Positions 22,619 through 35,700 of a stretch of 62,000 nucleotides of DNA are shown piece by piece (position 1 is the stretch's first letter; every line of letters begins with the position of its first letter). Made by a program: the position numbers and the translations under genes. Under the pieces are notes generated by a model, which saw only the letters and a program-made list of their open reading frames with translations, made no database searches and was not told the origin of the DNA. The DNA is taken from positions 2,282,075 to 2,344,074 of the forward strand of contig NMRA01000003.1 of NCBI GenBank assembly GCA_002633005.1. The letters are read 5' to 3'. Origin of the DNA: Phoronis australis. Lineage: Eukaryota > Phoronida > Phoronidae.

Positions 22619-25411
22619 CTACGGAAAATCCCATTACCAATGAGATAGAACTACATACATAAGATGGAGTGTTTACTTAAACAAATTCACAACTAATGTT
22701 TGTTGTTCAACAAAACCCGTGTCATACAATGTTTGGCAAAGTTTCTGAAAATACGCCCCCCTTTTCCGAAAATACGACCCGACGCATATTTTGTTTCACT
22801 TCACGTTTTGAAAGGTCCTTTTCCGAATATTCTCTCACGGGCATGTATTCGCAAATTCCCGGTAGTAGCGGAGCATTTAATGGAAAACTTTGAGATAGGC
22901 ATATTGGTGGCAACCGGGAGGAGGTGAAATTGGTGGCGGTCGGAGTGGAGGTGTAATTATTGGGGTGAAACTCGTGGAGACCGGGGGGTGGGGTGAAATT
23001 CATTCGGTTTAGGCCTCTATTCGGGCAAATCGCAAAGCTATGTGACGTGCTTCAGTCCCGAACAGACACAAATATACGACCATGCACGTCAGTGCCATTT
23101 CGAAAACTATTGTACTATATTGGATATATCCTACGAAATTGAGCAAGTGGAAGAAATAATTAAAAATTAAGTTATTGGCTAATATGTATCGAAATTATTT
23201 TCATCGCTGTGAGCATATGTCTTAACTCAATAGTCCTGGTCCTGAACTGAGCCGGTTGTAATGCCAAAACTTACATTATGTTCGTCGTTACAACTCGAGA
23301 GCGGGAAAAACTGTCACTAGGGTTCTTCCACATAGAAATGTGGACAAACTTAATCTATATACACAGTGCCAACCGAAGAACACAATGTTCAGAAATCGGT
23401 TGAAAATGATCGGCGACGGTATTTGTGAAAGCATAGACTAGTGGTCTATAAACTGGTGAAATATATATTGCGACAATTCATTTCCTGTACTCATATCAGG
23501 ACGTCATTAGTTTTAGCAGGAAGACATTATTACCAATGTCTTCCTGGTTTTAGCCATAGTGTTTTGTGTGTGCCTTACGGAAATCGTATTTTATCAGGTT
23601 TTTAACGCACACTTTTTATTAGACCATTTTAATCTGTGATTTTGTGTTGAAAGAGCATCCCTTTAAATCAATTTAAAGAATTTCGAAACTAATGAACAGA
23701 AAGTGTCTTTTTATTAACCAATTCAGTAGCTTAATGAGGTGACGCAACTAATAAGCATAAACTTCCAAACAAAGACTGAACTTTACTCTCCAAACTTTCA
23801 GACATATCGTCCACTGACCCAGACAGAACCTCCACTCATTTTACCATATGCCTTAGTTTTATCCTACTATGAAGTAAGTTGCCACGTGGATGCCACGTGA
23901 AACAAAGTCTACCAAGTCTATTCCCAAAGTATGCTCATTTTGATGGAAATTTAATTATTACTCGGAAAAATGAGTGCACAGTTTCCACAACTAGAAAACA
24001 TGCGGTTAACACCAGAATCGAAGTCGTCGTTGTATCAAAAGGAACAAAACGTCAGTTTCTTTACTTTTCTACACCACTAGTATTAGCACTGTGGTCATTG
24101 CATTTTACCATTTAAATAAAGCATTTTATTGATTTCTCCTACCTGTGTTATCTCGGTGAACATCACTGAAACAAAACCCAAGACAATTCGAGATATATAG
24201 GCCTATGGCAAAGATTCGCCCAACTAGCTTGCTAAGTAACCAAAATCGAATGAGCCCCGCTTTTACTGTCAAACGGTAAACTTAAGTCTCGTAATGTTCC
24301 TTACCGTTACTAATTCGAGTCACAGCCAATGCGCATATTTTCGAATTCACCGCAATCTTCCCCTACCGCAAGAGAAGAATCCTATATGAAAGTAGGGAAT
24401 GTTACAAGGAATATTACGAGTCTGATTTCATGAGCTTAAAAGGCCAAATTCGATTTCCATTTTAGCCAGCTAAACAGAGCGCAATGAAGCTTTAAACAGA
24501 TACCATTTTGTTGTTTCTAGAGCTACATTAGTGAACACCAATATCCAACATCTAGGTCAACATTCGTAAAAAAAATGATAAACCTACTAAGACCAAGTTT
24601 GTTAAATGGCCAGGTTTCTTAGTGCAGATGGCATCTGCTGCTCAATTGTATCAGTTGGACAAACATCCGATATTACGGCAATCTTGCTAACTCTCTTTAA
24701 GTAACATCGCCACTTGATTTCTGTGGTCGTAAGAAAAGGAGAGTGTTGGCTCAGAGGAGCAAACACAAGTCTACACCAAACTAACGTCACAGGTGTATGA
24801 TGCAAATCAGCTAAAAGCTATTCTAATAATCAAGAGAAATTCTTCTAATTGCTAAAATGTATATTTCAACTAGTTGTTGTTGCAAACCACGACTGGCCTG
24901 CGGCCATCATGGCCATGATGGCAAAAGCTAGTGTCTAAGATAAAATTGTAGTGGCTAAGAACAGTTGTGATGGTTCTAATACTGAATTTATATGCAAAAT
25001 AGATTTGTAAATAGGACATTTTTAAACATATTATAGGCTGACAATGTGAATAGGGTCTATAATTTCCAGAAACGTTTCTGGTACTTTTTGGGGGCTATCC
25101 TCAACTGCTTCACAAAAACAGTCAAACCACTTTACTTATCAACTGCAGTTAGGCCACTTTGATCCATTTAAATTCAGCATTACATGTCTGAATGAATGAA
25201 ATGAATAAATGCCAAACGCAAAATAAAATTTCAAATTTAGATCTCAATGACCCCCTTACTAGCCTTAGGCTTTTGGATTTTAAAGTAGGTCCGGTGCAGA
25301 TTTTCACCGATTTTATTCTGAAACAATCTCACCCACAAAAAGACCTGTTATCAGTTAAAAGTGTTTCAACTCTTGCATTAAACTGTGGCAAGCATTTTTG
25401 ATAGAATTCAA

Positions 25412-25417
25412 TTTATT
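25412..25417 (-). terminator. PICK1: PICK1 poly(A) signal AATAAA
   Basis: AATAAA on the minus strand about 1.06 kb after the PICK1 stop codon. It predicts a 3' UTR from 26477 to about 25395. Confidence 0.55.
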
Positions 25418-26477
25418 GGAATAACAGCATAACAACAGGTTACATTAACTGTTTCTGTACACAAGATTGCACATTGATCAGACTGATTACATAAACATTC
25501 ATTAACAACAAACAGATTCTCCACCCTACCATCTCACAAAATAGATGTAGTTAACCAAAGATATCCATTGGAAGTTTCACCTGTAATGCACCATGTCACT
25601 AGCGCAGATATCATGAATTTACTACAGTGACATCAACACACAATAAAAATAAATATACACCCCCAGCATGACAATATTTTATGTACAAGTTCAAAACTTA
25701 TCGACAAGGAAGTTAAATTCAACTATAATTCTAGTTTGTTTCTAAAATCAACCACAAAAATGCATTCCTATTTCTGCCTCTCTGTAAAAATCAACTGGCA
25801 GAACTTTTGTATCTCTAACTTAACAAAAACTCTGCAATAGAGATAATAAAGCTTTGCAGCAGAGAAGAGCTTACTATCAAAATCTGTCAAACTAGAAAAG
25901 ATATCGAAGCACCCACAACACTATAAAGACCTATTTCCAATGTACTCAAATGTGAGATTCACTCATTAAAAACAGTGGGAAGAACAGACAGAGTAAAAAA
26001 TATGCAGTCTAGACTGAAAAAGGAATATCACAAATATCTCAACTTAATGTTCAGACACTGAAAATAGTGACAAAAATAAAATACAGAAAGTTACCGTATC
26101 CACTGAAATTTGTTGAAACAAATTTAATCCAACATTATATCCATGAACTAGATATCAGGCAATAGCAGGTCAATGTTTTTTTATTTCTATATTCAAGAGT
26201 TCAACTATGAAACACCACAAAGGCCCACATCACTAGGTAATTGCTCTGAGTACCAAATGGTAAACTAAACACTACAAATAAAAGTTCCTTTCTCCACACT
26301 ACCCCAATACTGAACACCAAACTATTCTCCAAGCTCCAACAATACCTGGCAATTGCAAATACTCCAAGAAGTTATTTAAAGCCTTAAAATAAAAAGTCCA
26401 TAAAACTGAACTGACACAGCAGAACTATTGATATAAGTGCCTCACAAGTTACTTTAGGATTATATATCAGATAGCCA

Positions 26478-26749
26478 TTAATCAGTACTTATGAGATCGC
26501 CTGTGAATGTAGCGCCTCCTGTTGATGGTGCAGACAAGTGGTCTGTGGATATATCTACGGGTTCATCATCGTCATCATCATCCTGCCCATCGTGAAACTG
26601 TTGGTCGCCGTATTTCTGAGTCAGTGTGCTGCGTGATAGATCAACCTCTATAGGGAAGACATCAGCCTCTTTCAACGACTGATGACAGTCATTGTGGTAG
26701 AGTGACATAGCATTGACCAGCCTCTGTAGTTGGTGTACAGTGTCTTGAA
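26478..26749 (-). CDS. PICK1: PICK1 exon 10 (last BAR helix, acidic tail, stop)
   Basis: 90 codons including the TAA at 26480-26478. QLQRLVNAMSLYHNDC and KEADVFPIEVDLSRSTL match human PICK1, followed by GQDDDDDDEP and a Ser/Thr-rich end. Confidence 0.97.
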
Positions 26750-29700
26750 CTGAAGCAAGAAATCAACACCATGTCAAGATCAGCAACAGTGACAAACGTG
26801 TACCACATTGACATCAGCGCAAATCGTAACACGAATTCCACTTAGCATGCCACAAAACTTTTACTGGCAATCCCACAAGGAGGAATCTCGTATGGGATTA
26901 CCAGCACCAACACGGAAAGCAACTCAGAAGCTCATTTGACATAACTTTGCATGTCAACTTCAGAGTTTATTGTTTTACCCATGAAAATAGAGCAGAATAA
27001 TTAACAAGAAAAATGACTATAACACAGAATGATATTAGACAAGTATTAAGGAATGGTAATCAAACCTTTACCACACACCTCAGAACACTTACCATGGACT
27101 ACAGAGACCTCTTACCACTGGTGTGGAATCCTTACCACTCTCCACATAACACCAGACACCGTAAGAAGCCTTATGCTGAACTACATTACACAGGCACACT
27201 TGCCTAGCACCAAATAATTTTGCACTCAACAATGGCAGCGGTGAGGGTTCTTTACGTATGCATGGTTAGAGGTTTGTGGACAGCAGTAAAGGTTCTGCTT
27301 CATTTGTGAAGTTTATGATAGGTGGCAAGTGTTCTACTGTCAGCAAAAAAGTGTTCAATTACCCTGGAACTGAATGCCGAACCGATTTATGCTGCATTTA
27401 GAAATTTAACGTTGGTGACACAACCCATTCAAAACTTAATTCTGCTATGATTACCACATTGCCTGTCACTCAGTGGGAAATACAAAATTCAAGTATACAT
27501 GTTCGAAAATCCATGTCCATATTTAGGGCAGTTTGTATCTAAAGCTTTGGAATCAATGCACAGAAGTGGGACCAGAAGTCCAAAATAATTCGACTAATCT
27601 CACAAAAACTCTTCACATAGACAAAAGTAAGTCAAACTCATCAGAACAAAATTTTACTTCGTAACTCCGACGAGACAAATTTGGTTGTGGAGAACACTGC
27701 CCTGATTGGTGCAGCTTCACAAGCAGAATCAAGACGATTCTTGACATGGCTTTGTCATAAGATTAACAGGAAAGAACTTCCCCTACTTCAAACAAGAGCA
27801 ACGCAGAGTGTTGAAATGCGCCTACGAATACATCGCAAACGGTGAGCTTTTAGGGTTATTTATTTGTATCATAAAAATGGCTACAAGGTGGCGCAAAAAC
27901 GTGCAATCTATCCAAAAACGAGAACATGCCATATTTCATAAAAATCTGTCAAGGAACTTCAGAGAAACAATGGAAAACAGAATAAAATGAAATTGCCACT
28001 TGTGTGCACAGCATCTGTTGGATCCGCCTGAAAGTCATTGTTGTCTGTTGTTATCTTCATACACTTACTAAATTCAATAAGGATCCTGCAGTGGGTTTAG
28101 GAGATACAGCTATGGGCGCAAAACAAAACAAAACTACCACTAGGAGGTGCCACAATAGTCTGTCGCCATCATCAAACATCCTCTTCACACTGAGAACATG
28201 TACGCCAATTTTCAAAACCATCCCCAGAATGATTTGGTTGATAGAGGAGTGGATGCCAAAAACAAGATTTGAAAACAGGAGGATAGCGTCATCTCACCAA
28301 TAGATGCCTATATTCAAAATTTTATGAAAATGTGTTGAGGACCTTTGAAGATACAGAGGTAAACATAAAAAACTAAAATTGCCACTAGTAGTCAGATCTG
28401 TCCAAAAGTCGTCATCGTCCACTGTCAATTTGCTAAGTTAAGTAAAGATCCGGCAAACGAACAGGAGATACAGCCATGAGCGCAAAAAAAAAACAAAACT
28501 GCCACTAGGAGGTGCCACAGTAGTCGAAGTCGATGGAAAATCATCGTCAGCCGTCAACTTCATAGTAAGAACATACACGCCAATTTTCACAATCATCCTT
28601 TGAGCGGTTTGGTTGATAGAGCGGTGGATGCAAAAAAACAGACTCGAAAACAGTAAAAGCGGCCACTAGGTAGGGCAAACTACGTCGAATTCTTCCAAAA
28701 ATGGGAGGATAGCGTTGCCTTACTGATAGGTGCTTATATACCACATTTTATGAAAATCCGTTGAGGACCTTTGAAGATACAAAGATAAACATAAAAAACT
28801 AAAGTTGCCACTAGGGAGCACACCGGTAGTTGGATCCATCCAAAAGTTTGCTCATGCCGTCCCATTCATGGACAGAACGTATGCAAAATTTCATGAAGAT
28901 ACGTCAAGGCATTTTGGAGATAGAGCAGCTGACACCGGCCGGACGGATGGACGGAGATGATGGCATAATGCGTCCACATATAAATATGTGGGCGCATAAA
29001 AAGTGCAATTTGACACAGCACATGGGCTAATCACAAATTCTTTGACTGACACAATATCATCAATTTATATTATGCTTGCACCATACCATGCTTTTGGTCC
29101 AAGAGTTCCATCTTGACAAGAACATCAGATCTCAGTTTAGCAAACCTAACCCTGGCTTCTTGTCTACATCGCAGTATCAACCTTCAACAACAACAAACAT
29201 GCATTAATGCTAATTTTACAAATCCGCTGCTTATTCTTAACCAAAATTGTGCACTAAAACAACATCACAATGAAATTTTAAATTCATAGTTAGCAAGTAA
29301 AAATTAAATTAATTCTACACAAATGTTTCTGATTTTGCAATCCATCCAGAAATTGTGTTTGCAACATCGGTCACAATAAATTATATGTCAGCATTGGTAT
29401 CTTGTTTCTGATGCTATGTGACACACAATTACATGACTGTTACTCAAAAGTACACCTAATTTAAGAAAGACAGTAACATTATTTTGTATGCAGATTCTAG
29501 CTTGCCTTCTGTAACCAGGCTTCCTAAAACCACTTTGAGGTAGTGATGTAGCAACATTATTACTAAAATCTATTGGTCTATTTACACCAACCTCTAGCCA
29601 TTGACGTGATGTTTTGGTTGGTCATTTCATCATTCTGAAGATAGCCAGAGAAATGACCAACCAAAACATCGTGCCAAATGTAAATAGGCTAGACGTTGGT

Positions 29701-32700
29701 GTAAATAGACAAATAGATTTTAGAAATAATGTTCTGTAACCAGTATCAATGAGCAAGGACATTTTCAGTAATAAGTGCACTTGACTTCCTCACCCACAAC
29801 TGATGTAAGGCCTACCTGTATTCATAGTTGCCAGTCTCCACTCTGTAGAGAGGCTCCTGTAGGGTGGCATAGCTGTACTCTTCATCATCCATCTCCTTTA
29901 CTTTCAGACAGTATGACTGAAATGTACATGATAAGATTAACTACAGAGAACAGAAACCAACAAGACAACACAAATAACGTTTTTCAATGTGACGTGTCTA
30001 CACCAACTAGACGGCAATGTGATGGTCACAAAGATGATGTCAATACACAAGTCGACTGTAATAGGTCAAGAAAATGATAGAGGTTTCCCACGGGGGCATA
30101 AAATGTTTACTAATTACTTAGTGGTTGTGTGCAATAAAACGAAACAAAGCTATGTTGCACACAAGCACATGTATTTAACATATCTAAAACGCAGTTGGCT
30201 CATTTTAGCCCCTCTTTAAAATTGTCCATTATTTTTGAGAGGTGGTGTTAAGGACATGATTTCACAAATGAATCGAAAAGCTGGTTCATAGGATGAAAAG
30301 TGACTTTATACTCTTTAATCTGGGCAGAAATACTTATTACAGGCGAGACAAAACAATTCCAGTAGAAAAGACAATGTATGACAGGTTGCTCTAAACCATA
30401 ACACATGTGCAAAAACACAATGGAGTTGGGACCAAATGAAACTATAGCAACAGTATGAATCAGAGAGAGTACGTGTGGCTAATGTACATCATTTCAAACA
30501 AATTGCATATTTCTTAGTATTATATGTAAATCCAGGTGTAATTATTTGCTTTCTGGGTTATTTGTACAGAGTGGTATAGAAGTATTCTTCACTGAAACAA
30601 ATTGCGCAAAGGACAAGTAAAGCAGTATTGAAAACTAAACTGCTGATTGGTCAATTCCCTGCCACATTACAAGCATATCAATAGACCAATCATGTATTAA
30701 TTCAGAAGAGCAGGGATAGTAGTCAGAGCAATTCCCAGGACTACTCACCAAGTATTCAAATTTTGTATCCAAATATTTCTTGATAGTCAGCCTAGTATCT
30801 GGCACTGCCTTTAGTAGAAATGTGTTCAAGTCGCTGATCATCTGAGAATAAAAAAGAATGTCACACACTTCTATAAAAGACTGCAATGGGTTAAAAATTA
30901 TTGCATAGAAGCAAGGGTAAAGAAAAATCCACGAGTGCAACTCTAAATTCTAGCAATTATCCACAGTACTCCAGTCCCAAACAAACACACTGCAAATCCC
31001 CAGCACCAGAACCTTTAAACTTCACACAGTCTGGGAATTTGTTGTTTGCAGTCTACTGGTTCCGGACTGGAGTCAAGGTGCAATCGTGTGAGGAAGAATA
31101 AAGAGGGAAGTATTCAGCAATACATTATGAGGCACTCTTTAGACGCGACAAATGAATGTAAAACATGAATTGACGAGGATACCTCTATGACTATTCACCT
31201 CTAAATCAGGCACCACTACTGGAAACTTGCAGGTGAATTGAGTGAGATTAAGATTAAGATACAACTGAGCCTGTTTTCAAAGATCCAGTATCTACAACCC
31301 CAGACTATTTAAAGACAAAACAAGCTGAAGATGATTTAAATTGCCACAAACACTGGCTATTCACTTCAACCAGGACACAAAACAAAAGTGAAGAAATTCA
31401 AATGCTAAGGTTATGTAGCACCCCACACAAACAAACAGATGATTGGATTCAAATGAAACTTTCACATACTATGCTTTATGCTAAATTCTCCAAAATGCTG
31501 TTAGCAATCATTTTTAAAATGACCCACTTCTACAAGATGGCCTATCAAAGGTCTTACATGACTTTTATGAAAAAAATCAAGTTGCATAAAATAAAAATGA
31601 AGTAATCTAGTAATTTGTAACAGCATTTATGAGATTCCCACTTGGCCACTTTTATTAAGCTAAGTTGAGTCATCCTCAGAAGCTATTATTTTGCTATGAA
31701 TGCAACTCGTTAATTTCCGTGTTTTTGTTAAAAAGACGTGGTTGTGTCACCCAATGGAAAATAACTATAAAGTCAAAATTCAAATTCTAGAGTCTTTCTA
31801 CTTTCAGAAATACTTTACTGAGTTTTTAGTTTTGTAGATATTTTAATTGGTTGAACGCATACTTGCCAGCCAATAAGGTCTTATAACCGAATACACTATA
31901 GCAGAACTTCGTGAATTCTTTTGACAGATGCAAAATCAAAACAAACCAACACATGAGCGACAAGACTTAGCAAACTCCCCAACTCTGTATTTACCGGCTT
32001 ACAAGTACGGACACAACGAATGGCAAACTTTTCAATGTTTCTGTGGGCTTCTCCAAACTTCGAGAAAGCTTGGCTGGCTGACGGCTGCGGTTCGCGGCAT
32101 CCTATACTGGCGAACACCTCACCAAATGCTAAAAATAAAGTAACAATAATCACAGCTCATAATAATCGCAGACATTTTTTCCCAGAGCGACACATTTTAG
32201 CAGATTGAGAGCAGGCTGTGTTGTCATGCTACAAAACACTATCAAAAATGTGGTACTATGCCACCACTAATGAATGACTGAATATTGCAATGACAATAAC
32301 TATGTCATATTCTATAATTCTATATTGGTAGTCAGTCATGAAACACAAGTCAATCAGTAGTGTGATCATGTGTGACATCATCAGACTCACAAGAAACTAG
32401 CCTTACGTAATGCACCTCAGAAATTAACACGATCAGGGATATTTACGAACTTCCAAGTTTTACCAATTTTCTAACTGCAACACCTACAAACCTCTGTGAG
32501 TTTGCGACAAGTCAAAGAATGACTTGAGTAATTTCTTGCTGTGGTCAGCCAGCCCTTTGTACATCTCAGCTGTTTTTTCCAATTCTTCAAGTTTTTTTAC
32601 AAGACCATCTGAAATAAAACGAAGGTATTTTGTACCTTTACAACAAGCGTGAAGTTACAATAATTATACCGGTAAGCTGCTTGAAGTTGAATGGCAAAGA

Positions 32701-35700
32701 AAATACATTGATCTTAAACTTGTGATTTCTTCATACATGTTTGTATTACATGTACAGCACTGCACAAAGTTCTACTAACACTAAATTGGTATACTGTCCT
32801 ATTGATAAACATACACAACAATAATCAGGTTATAAGGTAAAAGTATAGGACAAACATCCTTCACTCTTAATACACAGAAGAATGCGACACACACGTCCCA
32901 TAAGCCACACTGAACCAACTAGACTAATACTGCTTCATATTCATCAAAAACCTAATACCAACTGTGACACAAACACAAACGAGATGAACATCTTACCCAT
33001 TTCAACACTATTTTTTTTTCAAAATCAGTACAATTTAATGACATATTTTTATCTTATTTCTTTAATTTTTGGACTTTAAAATCCTAACACAAATGCCTTT
33101 TGAATTGAACTTTACAGAATGACATTTTATGTAGAAAATGTTTTAAAAAACATTTGCTACAAGTTAAGGATTAGTTTTCAAGCACACAAAATTACATGCG
33201 AAACAAAGCACAAAGACCCAATACACATAACTTACCATTACACAACATTGCCCTACTCAGGCCCAATACACATAACTTACCATTTCACAATATTGCCCTA
33301 CTCAGGCTCAATATACATAACTTACCATTACACAATATTGCCCTACTCAGTCCCAATGCGTCAGCTGTTCCAGAGTTCATATTTTCTACAATTTTGTGCT
33401 TGACTTTTTTCAACACTGGAATAAAAAAAGTGTTAAACATTAAGAGCACAGTATATAACAATTATTGAAGGAAAGTAGTAGCATTGATCACAGTTCAAAT
33501 AAATAATCTATACAGTCATTGTACTACCGTATTCGCCCTAATAAGCGCCCATGCCCCTATAAGCGCCCCCCACGCGTTTTCAGACTTTGCTAAAATAAGC
33601 ACCCAGTCCATGCGAAAAATGCCTTACCTACAGTTCTAAAATTCTACAGTAACGCCTTCAATTTATCAGTAAGATCCGACAGTCCTGAAAAAATCATTGT
33701 GGGCGGAATTTGTAGACCACGAGCCTCGCCGCTATGTTGGTATTTAGCTGTGACTATACATTTCAAACTTCCGCCGTACTTCAAAAAGAATGCAAGCACA
33801 AATCGAAGACTAATAAAAACTTGACCTTTGTTCAGTTAAAAGTATGTGGCCAGGAAGCACGTGCTACATTCAAGAAGATTAGTCTTTGGGAATCATCCAT
33901 TCATGAAACGGGTAGCATAGCATCAGCAAGAAATAAATACTGGCACTTAATACCAAAATTTTCTAATACCGTAAAAAACGTTTGCATTATTTTAAAGGGG
34001 GAATTATTAAATTAGTCGTAATTGGTGTTTTTAAAGTCAAAATGACCCACTATAGTGAACAATTCCGCACTCTTACACCCCCTAAATCTCCCGAAAAATA
34101 ACTGTTAGACTGTCATGCATCTAGTTACCCCCCGACTCAATGACATCGGCCTTACCGAGACAATTCTCGAACGTGGAATGTTTTTTAACAGATGAGATCA
34201 ACAAGTGCTAAATAAAACATGTTCTGCTTTACTGCCTGTGTTAATTTTCTTAGTTACAATAATACCTAGATTGTTACATCGCGTTTACTCTCACTGGCAA
34301 ATGAACTCTGATGACACGCACGTGCTCGCATCACGTGACAACATGTGTGTTCATCCAAAGATTTTTCCCGTGTTACGGAGTACGACCTAGCGCAAATTGT
34401 TAATCATGACTCCACAGGGACTTAAAAATCTAAGGGATGCTATTTTGAAAACTTAGGGAGCACTTCAGGTAATTTGTCAATTTGAAACTATATTTTACTC
34501 AAGAATTCAAGTTGACCTATCGGCGATCGCGAGGCAACTACGCATCAGTCGGCGAGTTTTCGCACTGGGATTTTCTGAAAAATGCTCGTAATTTAACAAT
34601 AAAGTTTGATAGCAATGCACTGCAGTTTTGTAGAAACTCTGTTATAGGTTACAGATGAGTCACAGAGCGTAAATTTGATGAATTCTAGCTTACGATTTCA
34701 TCTTTCGAAGACCGGGTTTTGACCACTTTTGGGCTATACTAAGCACCCCGCCCTTCTTGAAGTGAATTTTTCTAAGCGCCCTGGGCGCTTATTAGGGCGA
34801 ATACGATACTAAAAATATCAAAAACAGAATCAGTAGACAAGCTCAAGGGCAAAACTTAAAATATTGAAGACATTGGATATGTTACCTACCTATGTCTAAA
34901 CTTTTCCCTTGCTTGGGATCAGCGTGTAGTTTATTATAGTTGATGGTGACAGCCCCCTGAAATGAAACCAGTAATAACTACATACCATTAAAAGTAAACT
35001 ACTGTTTTTAGTATTTTATTCATAAGTTTTCCAGGATGGCTAAATTATGACCTAGCAATACAAAAAATATTTAAATGCAAAAATTCTTGATAAAGGTAAG
35101 TGTCAACCATCGCGGATTTTGTTAAAAAAATGCAACATCCAAATATTATGTAAAATTATTCAAACCTTTAAATCCACAGCATTACTTTACAAGCATTATT
35201 TATGTGACAAATGTGACAATAGATTAGGAAAACTTCCATTCATTTCAATTACGTGGAAATTTTCACAAGCCATTTTCAGGCTTTTAAATTGTGTCATTTT
35301 AGTAATTTTGAATGTCGGTTTCTCTTTAGTGCGGATATCTCGGAGTTAAATAAAAAATCCCCACGATTTCTTGTAAAAACAAATAAAGTTCAAACACACA
35401 GTTGCAGCTTGTTTACCGCATGTTTTTAAAAATTCATGTTCAAAGCAAACGTGGCAATTCATGAAGGTTGACAAATGTCTTTGTTTCTGAACTGATTTAC
35501 TTTTCATCAAACAACTTTGGTTCATGTCCAATAAATTGAAACAAACGAGATCTTAAAAGCCATGAAGAAATTTAAGTTCACAAAACCTAAAATCATGAAA
35601 ACCTTATGGTTGGTAAATTACACACTAAAAATATTTGAAAAGTAATTTCACAGCTTGTAGGCTAAAGTTAATAAGTTTCAATGCATGTCACGACAAAATC

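Larger units (their letters stand above)
21218..25411. other. Intergenic with repeats; no gene recognised
   Basis: Contains several AAATACGCC-type dispersed fragments (near 21390, 21770 and 22750) and the array at 22409-22548. A 98-codon open frame at 21514-21218 (minus) is made partly of these fragments. Confidence 0.55.

Noticed and set aside
33119-33468. Plus-strand frames with HITYHYTTLPYSG repeats
   Set aside because: Opposite strand of the triplicated PICK1 exon 4 junction.
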